Part shown: one piece after another, positions 34,746 through 43,096 of the stretch
How the letters are laid out: each line of letters opens with the position of its first letter
Position numbering within the stretch: position 1 is the stretch's first letter
Assembly: GCA_019314155.1 (NCBI GenBank)
Contig: JAFCZV010000008.1
Coordinates: 1-45,646 of the forward strand
Length of the DNA: 45,646 bases
From: Deltaproteobacteria bacterium
GTDB lineage: Bacteria; Desulfobacterota; Desulfobacteria; Desulfobacterales; UBA11574
Direction of reading: 5' to 3'
Translations under genes and position numbers: made by a program
Notes under the pieces: generated by a model
Told to the model about the DNA's origin: nothing
What the model saw: the letters and a program-made list of their open reading frames with translations, nothing else
Database searches by the model: none

Positions 34746-35873
34746 TTACTCTGTTTTCAGGCAATCGGTAACCAGGTCATACAAATCTGTGATCTCTATT
34801 TCCAGATCAAAAGCTGCTTTTGCACACCGCAAGTGAATCTGGCATTTGGGGCAGGCCGTTACTAAGGTGCCGGCACCGGTGTCGCTTGCTTCACTAAGGC
34901 GTTGCAGCTGGATGTCTTTGGAACAGTTGGAACAGTTCATCCAGCCGGAAGTTCCGCAGCAGACACCGTTTTCTCTGGAACGGGGCATTTCTTTGAGTTC
35001 AATTCCTGGGATAGCTTCCAGAAGTCTGCGGGGTGCATCGTAGACACCTGCCATCCTGCCAAGCCGGCAGGGATCATGATAGGTCACCACTTCTGCTTTG
35101 GATTCCGATAGCTGAATGATACCCGAACTCAGTTTGTCTGCCAGAAAATCAAGAATGTGGACCGGTTCAAAATCGAGCTTTCCAAAATACTTGGGATAAT
35201 AATCTTTAAAGGTATGATACCCTTCCGGGCAGCTGAAAATCACCTGCTTGGCACCTGAAGAACGGATCATATCAAGATTCCAGCGAGCAAGTTGCTTGAA
35301 CGTGTCTTCGTTGCCGTTCCAAAGCGCATCATGGCCGCAACACCGTTCATCATTACTGACCACCGGCTCCACCCCGCAGGCGTTTATAATTTTCAGCACA
35401 TTCCGGGCCCCTTGAATTGATCCGGCATTGATATTCCGAAAAATAACATCAAAATAAGGCCTGCATCCCACAAAATAAAAAACATCGCCCGTTTCTTTGG
35501 TTTTCCCATCCTCGACCCAAAAAGTGCGGTTTTGCTGAACATCCTTGGTCTGGATGGACATAATAGCCTGCAGCATCCCATGGTGAGCCGGAACGCCGTC
35601 AAAACCCAGCAAATGGGCTTCATCACGCATCAGGCGAATGAATTCAGGAAAATTTATGTCGGCCGGACAACGGACACTGCACTGGGCGCAGGTAAGGCAG
35701 CTCCAGATAGTATCGTCTGAAAACTCCTCCAGTTCATAAAGAGAGCGCTCAATAATCTGCCTGGGTGAAAATTCGGGGAAAATCCTGGAAACCGGACAGC
35801 TTCCGGTACATACCCCGCAATCAAGACAGTAATAGGTCTTCGTAGCGTTAACCATTTCTACGATCGTATTCAT
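34746..35873 (-). CDS. hdrD: HdrD-like (HdrC-HdrB fused) iron-sulfur subunit
   Basis: 375 residues. N-terminal HdrC part with two [4Fe-4S] motifs (YYCLDCGVCTGSCPVSR and WSCLTCAQCSVRCPADI), then two CCG domains of HdrB type (FVGCRPYF ... RCCGHDALWNG and YHDPCRLGR ... VCCGTSGWMNC). The CCG Cys ligate the noncubane clusters that reduce disulfides in methanogen HdrB. The arrangement is like HdrD or the lactate/glycolate oxidase iron-sulfur subunits, but its place between mvhD and hdrA favours the Hdr role. AAGGGG lies 5 bp before the ATG. Confidence 0.88.
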   Translation of the reverse strand: MNTIVEMVNATKTYYCLDCGVCTGSCPVSRIFPEFSPRQIIERSLYELEEFSDDTIWSCLTCAQCSVRCPADINFPEFIRLMRDEAHLLGFDGVPAHHGMLQAIMSIQTKDVQQNRTFWVEDGKTKETGDVFYFVGCRPYFDVIFRNINAGSIQGARNVLKIINACGVEPVVSNDERCCGHDALWNGNEDTFKQLARWNLDMIRSSGAKQVIFSCPEGYHTFKDYYPKYFGKLDFEPVHILDFLADKLSSGIIQLSESKAEVVTYHDPCRLGRMAGVYDAPRRLLEAIPGIELKEMPRSRENGVCCGTSGWMNCSNCSKDIQLQRLSEASDTGAGTLVTACPKCQIHLRCAKAAFDLEIEITDLYDLVTDCLKTE

Positions 35874-35884
35874 GCTAACCCCTT

Positions 35885-35975
35885 TGGTTTTTATTTTGCA
35901 GTCGTTCAGGGTTGCTTTTCTATTGTTAACCTTTACTAACCCCGAACCTTGAACCTTTGAACGGTTATTTTTTTA
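35885..35975. repeat. Repeat-rich spacer between mvhD and hdrD
   Basis: GTTCAGGGTTGC on one side and AACCCCGAACCTTGAACCTTTGAACGG on the other (shown in pieces: AACCCCGAACC, TTGAACC, TTTGAACGG) repeat and pair imperfectly, as in the other spacers of this operon but with a different unit. Confidence 0.5.
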
Positions 35976-36395
35976 TCAGGCCGCCTTTTTTAAGATGGAT
36001 GGTCCCAAAGATTTAATCTGCTCAGTAAAGTTTCTGGCAACCTCAGCAAAACGCGTTCCTTCTGCCGATGAAATCCATTCCAGGCGCAGTCTCCCAGATT
36101 CAATTCCAAGTATACTGACCAGCTCCTGGGTCATTTGGAACATCTTTTCGGCCTTTATATTACCATCCAGGTAATGGCAGTCGCCCATGTGTCATCCAGC
36201 TACCAGGACACCATCGGCACCCAATTGCAGGGCCTTTAAGATGAAATTGGGGTTCACCCGGCCTGAACACATTACGCGAATGATGCGCATGTTGGACGGA
36301 TATTGAAGACGGCTAACGCCTGCCAGGTCGGCAGCCGAATAGGCACACCAGTTACAGGCAAACGTAATGATCTCTGGATTGAATTCTTCAGCCAT
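35976..36395 (-). CDS. mvhD: MvhD-like iron-sulfur protein; selenocysteine candidate
   Basis: 139 residues, the normal MvhD length, if UGA at 36192-36194 (residue 68) is Sec. Seen: FACNWCAYSAADLAGVSRLQ (C14, C17), RVMCSGRVNP, GADGVLVAG-U-HMGDCHYLDGN. The other MvhD has Cys (VVGCHFGDCHY) at that place. Methanogen VhuD-type proteins also use Sec at a MvhD Cys site. GGGAGG lies 9 bp before the ATG. It lies between a double HdrA and HdrD and so probably donates electrons to that HdrA. Confidence 0.92.
36159..36175 (-). promoter_or_regulatory. SECIS-like hairpin in mvhD (second paralogue)
   Basis: A perfect 6-bp stem ATTACC/GGTAAT closes a TGGAT loop about 23 nt after the UGA at 36192-36194. Confidence 0.5.
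36192..36194 (-). other. Putative selenocysteine UGA codon in mvhD (second paralogue)
   Basis: The TGA lies in VAG-U-HMGDCHY, aligned with the Cys of GCHFGDCHY in the first MvhD; the frame is continuous on both sides. Confidence 0.88.
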
Positions 36396-36449
36396 TAAGT
36401 AAATCCTCCCGGATCTGGTTGATTCGTTAATTGGTAAAATGGTTAATTG

Positions 36450-39400
36450 TCAATTAAAAGCGGCCTCCACCATCGTTAGCACCTGCTGGTCATCAAAATG
36501 GAAAATAGAAGCCGCACCGGTGGGACAGGCAACAGCACATGAGCCGCATCCCGTACACATGGCCTGGTTTACTTCACAGAGAATACGGTCTTCATGAAAG
36601 TCAATGGCCTGATAAGGGCAGGCCTCCAGACACTGCCGGCATCCCCTGCAGAACTGTGCATTAATATCAGAGACGATGGCATTGCCCAGGACCTTGTCCT
36701 TGGACAGCAGCGTAGCCGCTCGTGAAGCGGCTCCCAGACCTTGAGCTACGGCTTCGTCGACAGGTTTGGGCGCATGGGCCAGGCCGCAGACAAACACCCC
36801 TTTGGTGGCAAAATCTATGGGCTGGAGTTTGACATGGGCTTCCACAAAAAAGCCATCTTCATTCACCGGCACCTTGAACAATTGAGCAATGGGATTTTCC
36901 TGCGGTGCCACAATCGCAGTGGCCAATACCAGCATATCCGGTTTTATCTCGATCTCGCGCTGCAGCACATAGCTGGTGCATCTAACATTAAGACCGTTTT
37001 GATCTTTGGAAACGGTTAAACCTTTGTCAAAGTCATAACGAATAAAGACTACGCCTTTGGCTCGGGCCTCACGGTACAGCTCCTCCCGCAATCCATAGGT
37101 TCGCATATCCCTGTAGATAATGAAGACATCCATCTCGGGTTTTGACTCTTTTAATTTGAGCGCACTTTTGACAGAGTGAGTGCAGCACACCTTGGAGCAG
37201 TACGGCCTTTCTTTGATTCGTGAGCCGACACATTGTATAAAGACCGCCGAATCAGTTTCATTTAGAGGCAAACTATTATCGATAAATTTTCGATCCAATT
37301 CCAAAGCGGTCAGAACACGCGGATCTTCACCGTATAAATATTCATCCGGTTTTAACTCTACAGCACCTGTGGCAATAATCGCCACTCCGTGCTCGATTAC
37401 CTGCTCTTTTCCCGCATTTTCAACGGTGGTTTGAAAATTACCCACAAAGCCGCCCACTTTTTTTACTTGGGTGTTTGTCAGGATATTGATGTTTTGATCG
37501 GATTCTATGTCGCTAATAAGCCTTGTTAGATTTTGCTGAACATCTTCGCCCTGCCAGGTTTCATAAAGGTTCACTGCCTGTCCTCCCAGGGCGTCGTTCT
37601 TTTCAATAAGATGGGTGAGATATCCCTGCTGTGCCAGATTCCTTGCCGCGGTAATTCCGGAAAGACCACCGCCGACAACCAGAGCGGACTGGTTCATTAT
37701 TATCTCCGGATCGGCAAGCGGCTGCAACAAGCTCACTTTGGATACTGCCATGCGTACAAGGTCTATAGCCTTTTCAGTGGCTGCGTCTTTTTCGTTGCTG
37801 TGCACCCAGGAACACTGATTGCGAATATTAGCCATTTCAAAGAGATATTTATTGATCCCCGCATTGAGTACGGTTTCCTGAAAGAGAGGTTCATGGGTAC
37901 GCGGGGTGCAGGCGGCTACAACAACGCGATTTAATTTTTGCTCTTTAATAACCTGGGTTATTTGTTCCTGGGTATCCTGACTGCAGCTGAAGAGATTATC
38001 TTCTACAAAAACTACGTTGGGTAAGGTTTTGGCATATTCGACGACATCCGGAACCTCTAAAAAACCGGCAATATTGGTTCCACAACGACAGACAAACACG
38101 CCTATCCGCGGGTGCTCTCCCCGTACATCTAGCTCTTTAGGGGTTGACTTTGTCCGTATCATAGACCCGCGGGACTCGGCCAGCATACTTTCCACCACGG
38201 CAGCAGAGGCGCTCGATTCGATAACGGACTGGGGAATATCTTTGGGGCTTTCAAAGGTGCCGCATACAAAAATACCGGGTTTTGAAGTCTGAACAGGTTC
38301 AAAACTGCTGGTTAGAGCGTGCTGATATTGATCGAGCTCAATTCCCAGCTTTTGGGCCAGGCCCAGCGCTTCCTTTGACACGCCAAAGCCCACCGACAGG
38401 ACTACGATATCAAACGCTTCTTCAATCCGTCGGCCGGTTTCGTCTGTGTAGCTGATAAGCAGATTGCCCGAATCGCCGTCCGGGTGAATCGTGCTGATTT
38501 TTGATTTGACAAAACGCACGCCCACCTCTTTGGCCCGGTTGTAGTAACGCTCAAAATCTTTACCGAGGGTCCGCATATCAATATAAAATATGGTGGTATC
38601 CAGCTCCCCCTTCTGGTGCTCTTTGGCTATAATAGCCTCTTTTATGGAATAGGTACAGCAGACCGCCGAACAGTAAGGCTGTGACCCAGGGTGCATGTCT
38701 CTGGAACCCACGCATTGAATCCAGGCAATTTTCTGCGGCTCTTTGTGATCGGAAGGTCTTACCAGATGCCCGCTGAAAGGTCCGGTTGCCGCAAGAATGC
38801 GCTCAAATTCCAGGCCGGTAACTATATTCGGTGATTTTTTGTAACCATAGGTGTCGTAAGTACCAGGATCATACACCGAGCAACCGGGGGCTATCAGCAC
38901 CGCACCTGCATTTATGGTTAATTCCTTGGGTTGGTCCTCAAAATTAATAGCGTCAGCAGGACAGAATTTCTCACAGGCCTTACATTTGCCCTTTTTAAAA
39001 TAGATGCAATTTTCATCAATGGCGTACTTTAAAGGCACCGCCTGTTCGTATTTCACATAGATCGACTTGCGTTTGGCTAGACCGGCGTCGAATGCGTTTG
39101 TCACCTTTTTGGGACACTTTTCAGCACAAATACCACAGGCAATACATTTATCCATGTCAACATACCGGGGTTGTTGCAAAACCTTGATTTCAAAATTTCC
39201 TTCCTCCCCGGAAATGCTTTGCACTTCTGTCAGGGTCAAAAGCTCAATGTTAAGATGCCGGCCGACCTCGACCAGTTTAGGTGAGATGATTCACATGGAA
39301 CAGTCATTAGTGGGAAAGGTCTTGTCCAGTTGAGCCATGATACCGCCTATGGAGGAGGATCTTTCCACTAGAAAGACATAAAAACCTGAATCGGCAAGAT

Positions 39401-39470
39401 CCAGAGCAGCCTGCATACCGGCTATCCCCCCACCGACTACCATTACCGAACCTATTTTCTCATTTGACAT
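36450..39470 (-). CDS. hdrA: Double-length HdrA; selenocysteine candidate
   Basis: 1006 residues: an N-half (about 1-425) and C-half (about 430-1006) that match the two split hdrA genes downstream. Seen: MVVGGGIAGMQAALDLADSG, FPTNDCSM-U-IISPKLVEVG (Sec60 at 39291-39293), ferredoxins CIACGICAEKCP and CKACEKFCPADA, QCVGSRDMHPGSQPYCSAVC, then RIGVFVCRCGTNIAG, ACTPRTHEPLF, a second FAD motif VVGGGLSGITA, QCVGSRIKERPYCSKVCC and terminal CRGCRQCLEACP and CTGCGSCAVACP. Two FAD sites suggest an internally fused HdrA pair. AGGAG lies 6 bp before the ATG, inside the end of hdrB. Confidence 0.93.
39258..39275 (-). promoter_or_regulatory. SECIS-like hairpin in double-length hdrA
   Basis: A 6-bp stem CTGGTC/GGCCGG with two G-U pairs closes a GAGGTC loop, with GGT starting 23 nt after the UGA. 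Confidence 0.5.
39291..39293 (-). other. Putative selenocysteine UGA codon in double-length hdrA
   Basis: The TGA in NDCSM-U-IISPK is at the same position as in the other HdrA of this operon and at the known Cys/Sec site of the family. Confidence 0.88.
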
Positions 39471-39473
39471 TTT

Positions 39474-40346
39474 CTACTCCTGAATCAAAAAAGATGTAAC
39501 GCCACTGATATCGAGCTGATTCATTCCGATTCCCAAAGTCTTTTCGTCAATTCCCATACTCAGCCCTAAAAGTTGCGGGTAAAGAACAGGGGCAAGCGAG
39601 TCATTCCCGTTTTGAGAGATTATTACTTTTTGTATTGTATCAAATTGCAGATGACAGTACGGACAGGCCGAGCAGAGATAGTCAGCACCGACTTTTTTCC
39701 CGTCTGCTATCTTTCTTTTGGTCAAACTCATGGAAAGATCATCATTTACGCCCAGTACGGGAGCTCCGCAGCATTCCAGTTTGCTGGTCCAATCGACGCT
39801 TTTGGCGCCTGTCACCTCAACCAGCTTATCAAACAGAGTGGGGGCAACCGGATCATCGAATTGGGTGATCTTGCTCGGCCGCAGTGCATGGCAACCGTAA
39901 TGGGTCACGATTTTAAAATCTTTGTATTGTCTGGTTATTTTGCTTTTTAAGGTGTCCAGGCCAACATCATGATACAGCACGGAAAGAAAATGCTTGATCT
40001 TAGGTTTGCCGGCGTAATTCAGGTCTCTTTGAGCCAGCAATCTGTTGACTTCTTCCTGCAAATTCCCTTCTTCCTTCAGTATATGCTCTGCTTCCTTAAG
40101 GCTGCCAAAGCAACATTTGCAAAGGACCATGATATCGAGCCCCGCTTTTTCTGCCAGGGCCAGATTTACGGCAGAAGAAAAAAGAAACGACCTCTGGTCT
40201 GAATTTCGTAAGGGATACCCGCAACAGTTAAATTCGCGGATATCCGTCAGACGTACGTCTATCTGCCTTAAAATTGCCCTGGCAGAAGCTTCATACTGTT
40301 CAACCCGGGCAGGAATATTACAGCCCAAGAACAATGCATATTTCAT
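39474..40346 (-). CDS. hdrB: HdrB-like subunit with two CCG domains
   Basis: 290 residues, standard HdrB length. Seen: MKYALFLGCNIPARV, EFNCCGYPL (first CCG), CKCCFGSLKEAE, HYGCHALRPS, ECCGAPVLGVND (second CCG) and CSACPYCHLQFD. HdrB holds two noncubane [4Fe-4S] clusters for heterodisulfide cleavage in methanogens; in sulfate reducers the natural substrate is unknown. It ends 3 bp before the double HdrA start and lies 34 bp after the membrane subunit. Confidence 0.93.
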   Translation of the reverse strand: MKYALFLGCNIPARVEQYEASARAILRQIDVRLTDIREFNCCGYPLRNSDQRSFLFSSAVNLALAEKAGLDIMVLCKCCFGSLKEAEHILKEEGNLQEEVNRLLAQRDLNYAGKPKIKHFLSVLYHDVGLDTLKSKITRQYKDFKIVTHYGCHALRPSKITQFDDPVAPTLFDKLVEVTGAKSVDWTSKLECCGAPVLGVNDDLSMSLTKRKIADGKKVGADYLCSACPYCHLQFDTIQKVIISQNGNDSLAPVLYPQLLGLSMGIDEKTLGIGMNQLDISGVTSFLIQE

Positions 40347-40380
40347 AATGATATCTTTCTTAATGTAATCGAATAGTTAC

Positions 40381-42162
40381 TCATGCTGCCTCTAAATCGG
40401 AGGGGCTTTCATCGGCAGTCTTTTCCGCATTTTTAACAGCAAGATTCTTTAACTGAAAGAAAATATCCGTGACCTGGACGTTCTGGGGGCAATGCTCCTG
40501 GCACTGATAACAGGTCACGCAATTCCAAAGCATACTTGGGCCGGAAGCCATTTCTACCAGGCCCAAACCAAGACAGTTCATGATTTGATGGGGCAACAGG
40601 CCCAGAGTCTTTTGAGGATTCTCATAGCAGACTACAACGGGACATACTGTGGTACAGTTCTGGCAGCCAAAGCAGTAGGAGAATGTGCTGCTGCTTGGCA
40701 GCTTGTTCAATTCAGCGATTTTTCTGTCCTTAAAAGAGATCGGCCTGCTCTTATCCATTACCTGTTCAAACTTGCCGGCAGCAGCCCGGCTTGCCACTGA
40801 CAGCGGCTTGCCATAATCATCTTCAGAGATATTCTCTCTATTCAAGCCCCGGTAAAAGGAAAACGGAGAAAGAATCAGCAGCTCCGGATAGCCTCTTTGA
40901 ACCAGATCCTCCCTTACAACGAACCATAATTCCCTGAGATTGATCCCTGCCGGACAAACCACGGTACATCGGTCACAATTCGTGCAAAGGTAAACACCTT
41001 CCTGTATGGCGCACAGCTCCTTTTGGCTGAGGTCTTTCCCGGAAGCCAGGCTTTTGAGAAAGGTCATCTTTTCTGAAGGCAAAATGTATTCATTGCCCAG
41101 GGCATCAAATGCCGCCGAGGCAGAGCATCGCAGACTGCAGGTTCCACAGCGCATGCAGGCATCCAGCTCCATGGCCTGCCGCGTTGCAATATTTGCCGGG
41201 TCTGATTTTTCCTTGTCCATGACTGAATTTGCAAGCAGGCTTAGGGGCGTGGCGAAAATGTGAAACATCTTGCTGAACGGCAGATAGGCCAGTCCAAAAA
41301 AACAGGCTAAAAAATGGATATACCACAGGATGTCAGAGGCTTTCGCTCGGTCCAATGCTAAGGCGATAGGTTTCGATATTTTGGCAAACGCATACCCCAT
41401 AAAGGCCCATTGAGGCGGAGAATGACAGTCCATACAACTCTCCTCGTGAATCTCTTGGCCCGAAACCAGCACATCTTCTTCGAAAGGACCCTTTACATTC
41501 GGGGATACTACACTAAACTTTTGAACCCAGTAACTTTCAAGCGCCTTTATTTCATCTTCGTCATCCTCTAAGGTCATATCGGCATAATCCTCCACCATGA
41601 TCTGAAATTCGGTATAAGACGCAATTTTTGTTGCTTCCAGAAGCACACCCGAAATCATAATGACGGCCAGAATAATAATGGCATAGTGATCCATGGCGTT
41701 GGTTTTTAGGCGGGGCACTTTCAAGATGAACCGTCGATATATGGCAATACCAACACCAATAATTACCATAAAACCGAACAGATCTCTTAAAAACATAAAT
41801 GGATTGACCGTGGAATAGTAATCGGTGAAAAGAGGCTCGGATATAAAGACCTCGAGAGCATGCATCAAAAGAAGGAGCATAAAGCCGGTGTAGATCAACA
41901 TGTGCATCAACCAGCGGAGAAAATCCTCCTTGAGAATCCTTCTCTGCAGCACAACATCAAGGACAAAAACCTGGATAAGGATCAGAATGTTTGCACTGAA
42001 AATAACTCCCAGCATCCCTTTGACAGACGCAGATATCCTCTCAGACGGTGAGATGCCTTTGGCTGAAATGCCGATTCTGCGAGTAAACCAGGTCGAAATT
42101 TTGTAGATCAGACCAAGGGCTAAGATAATAAGGGCAATGTACAATGAGATAGAGAAAAACAT
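40381..42162 (-). CDS. Membrane cytochrome b / haem c / HdrC fusion protein
   Basis: 593 residues. About 1-180: four to five membrane helices with His residues (MHMLIYTGFM, LLMHALEV) as in NarI/HdrE/QmoC cytochrome b. Residues 243-247 are CMDCH, a c-type haem site in a loop that would face the periplasm, then further helices to about 300. Cytoplasmic part: HdrC-like CMRCGTCSLRC (336-346) with CTNCDRCTVVCP (393-404), and a second HdrC-like module FGCQNCTTVCP and CVTCYQCQEHCP. It could link menaquinone (or periplasmic cytochrome c) to the Hdr complex. Related to QmoC but longer by a haem c loop and a second ferredoxin module. Confidence 0.88.
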   Translation of the reverse strand: MFFSISLYIALIILALGLIYKISTWFTRRIGISAKGISPSERISASVKGMLGVIFSANILILIQVFVLDVVLQRRILKEDFLRWLMHMLIYTGFMLLLLMHALEVFISEPLFTDYYSTVNPFMFLRDLFGFMVIIGVGIAIYRRFILKVPRLKTNAMDHYAIIILAVIMISGVLLEATKIASYTEFQIMVEDYADMTLEDDEDEIKALESYWVQKFSVVSPNVKGPFEEDVLVSGQEIHEESCMDCHSPPQWAFMGYAFAKISKPIALALDRAKASDILWYIHFLACFFGLAYLPFSKMFHIFATPLSLLANSVMDKEKSDPANIATRQAMELDACMRCGTCSLRCSASAAFDALGNEYILPSEKMTFLKSLASGKDLSQKELCAIQEGVYLCTNCDRCTVVCPAGINLRELWFVVREDLVQRGYPELLILSPFSFYRGLNRENISEDDYGKPLSVASRAAAGKFEQVMDKSRPISFKDRKIAELNKLPSSSTFSYCFGCQNCTTVCPVVVCYENPQKTLGLLPHQIMNCLGLGLVEMASGPSMLWNCVTCYQCQEHCPQNVQVTDIFFQLKNLAVKNAEKTADESPSDLEAA

Positions 42163-42760
42163 AGGATCATTCCCATAAATCTAATCTATCTAAAACCTGC
42201 ATAAACACTTTTGAAAGAGTTAAGAATTAATTTAAACTGAGCGTTTCAAATTGTGACCGGCCTGCTCTCCGCAACCCCGCCTGTTAAAGAAGGGTTGAGG
42301 GGAGCTATACAAAAGTAAAAAAAGTCCTTACCGGGCGCACAACACTGCCGCAAGGCAAAACCCGCGCTCTTTAGGGCGGGAAGCTTCAAATGATGTCAGC
42401 AAATCAATTTTTGTTTTAAGTCAGTTAACACAAGCAATTCAAAAAGAACTCTTTTCGATCTAAGAAAATCCCCTGTTGCAAAAGGCGATATAATTATAAT
42501 TTTAGGCTTAATTTGTCAAGGAATGTTTTTAAATTTCAGGGTCGGGTCAAGTTTAATTCAACCGTGGATGCATGTGAACCTGCTTCCCAATCCATGATTT
42601 CAGCCCGTGCCGCCAATGCCCCAAGGGGCATGCCGGAAATGAACTACCCCGCAGCAGAGCTGCGAGGTATCAAAATGAATTTTTATCTTATTAACCCCGA
42701 TGCAGAACATCGAGGAATCCTTTTGATTGAAAATTAAAGAAATGCATTACGGTGATAGGA
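42163..42760. other. Non-coding gap between hgcB and the Hdr operon, with inverted repeats
   Basis: About 600 bp with no supportable gene. It holds an imperfect hairpin with arms GCTCTCCGCAACCC and GGGTTGAGGGGAGC (42264-42305), a GC-rich hairpin around CCCGCGCTC near 42350-42385, and a near-perfect dyad at 42645-42669. The Hdr promoter should lie here, but none stands out. Confidence 0.55.
42645..42669. repeat. Palindrome downstream of hgcB
   Basis: TACC and CGCAGC pair with GCTGCG and GGTA around AGA, with one mismatched pair (42649/42665). There is no T-run immediately after, so it may be a repeat element or a processing site more than a terminator. Confidence 0.55.
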
Positions 42761-43090
42761 TTAACAGCAGCTTTTGCTTTGGTCTTTGGGAGGTTCGTTC
42801 TTGGTTTCGATAACACAGCAACAAGATCCTTCTCTACCCAGAGCTGAATTGATAACAGCCGCGGCACAGCCAACGCCTGCTTGCACGGTGAGCGCTTCTG
42901 TGGGACAATTCATTGCACAAGCCCCACACTCCATGCAGGCATCCCTGTTTTCAATTTGAACTTTCCTGTTGTTCATGCTCAGAACCGCGTGAGGGCATAC
43001 GACGACGCACATGCCGCAACCCGAGCAATTTTTCTCGTTTAATTGTAGCGTTACAACATCTTTTAAATAGATCGTCTTTTCCATTTTCAT
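42761..43090 (-). CDS. hgcB: HgcB, ferredoxin partner of mercury methylation
   Basis: 109 residues. Two [4Fe-4S] motifs: CSGCGMCVVVCP (C22, C25, C28, C32) and CMECGACAMNCP (C52, C55, C58, C62), then the HgcB-specific AGVGCAAAVI with C75, and a C-terminal Cys pair SCC (C108, C109) thought to bind Hg(II). An extra CCC run occurs at 90-92. HgcB is proposed to reduce the corrinoid of HgcA and help deliver mercury. It starts 6 bp after the hgcA stop, the usual arrangement. Confidence 0.95.
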   Translation of the reverse strand: MKMEKTIYLKDVVTLQLNEKNCSGCGMCVVVCPHAVLSMNNRKVQIENRDACMECGACAMNCPTEALTVQAGVGCAAAVINSALGREGSCCCVIETKNEPPKDQSKSCC

Positions 43091-43096
43091 CGGCCT

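Noticed and set aside
42513..42737. 74-codon plus-strand ORF
   Set aside because: It crosses the palindrome region, has no ribosome site or recognisable motif, and faces against the neighbouring genes.
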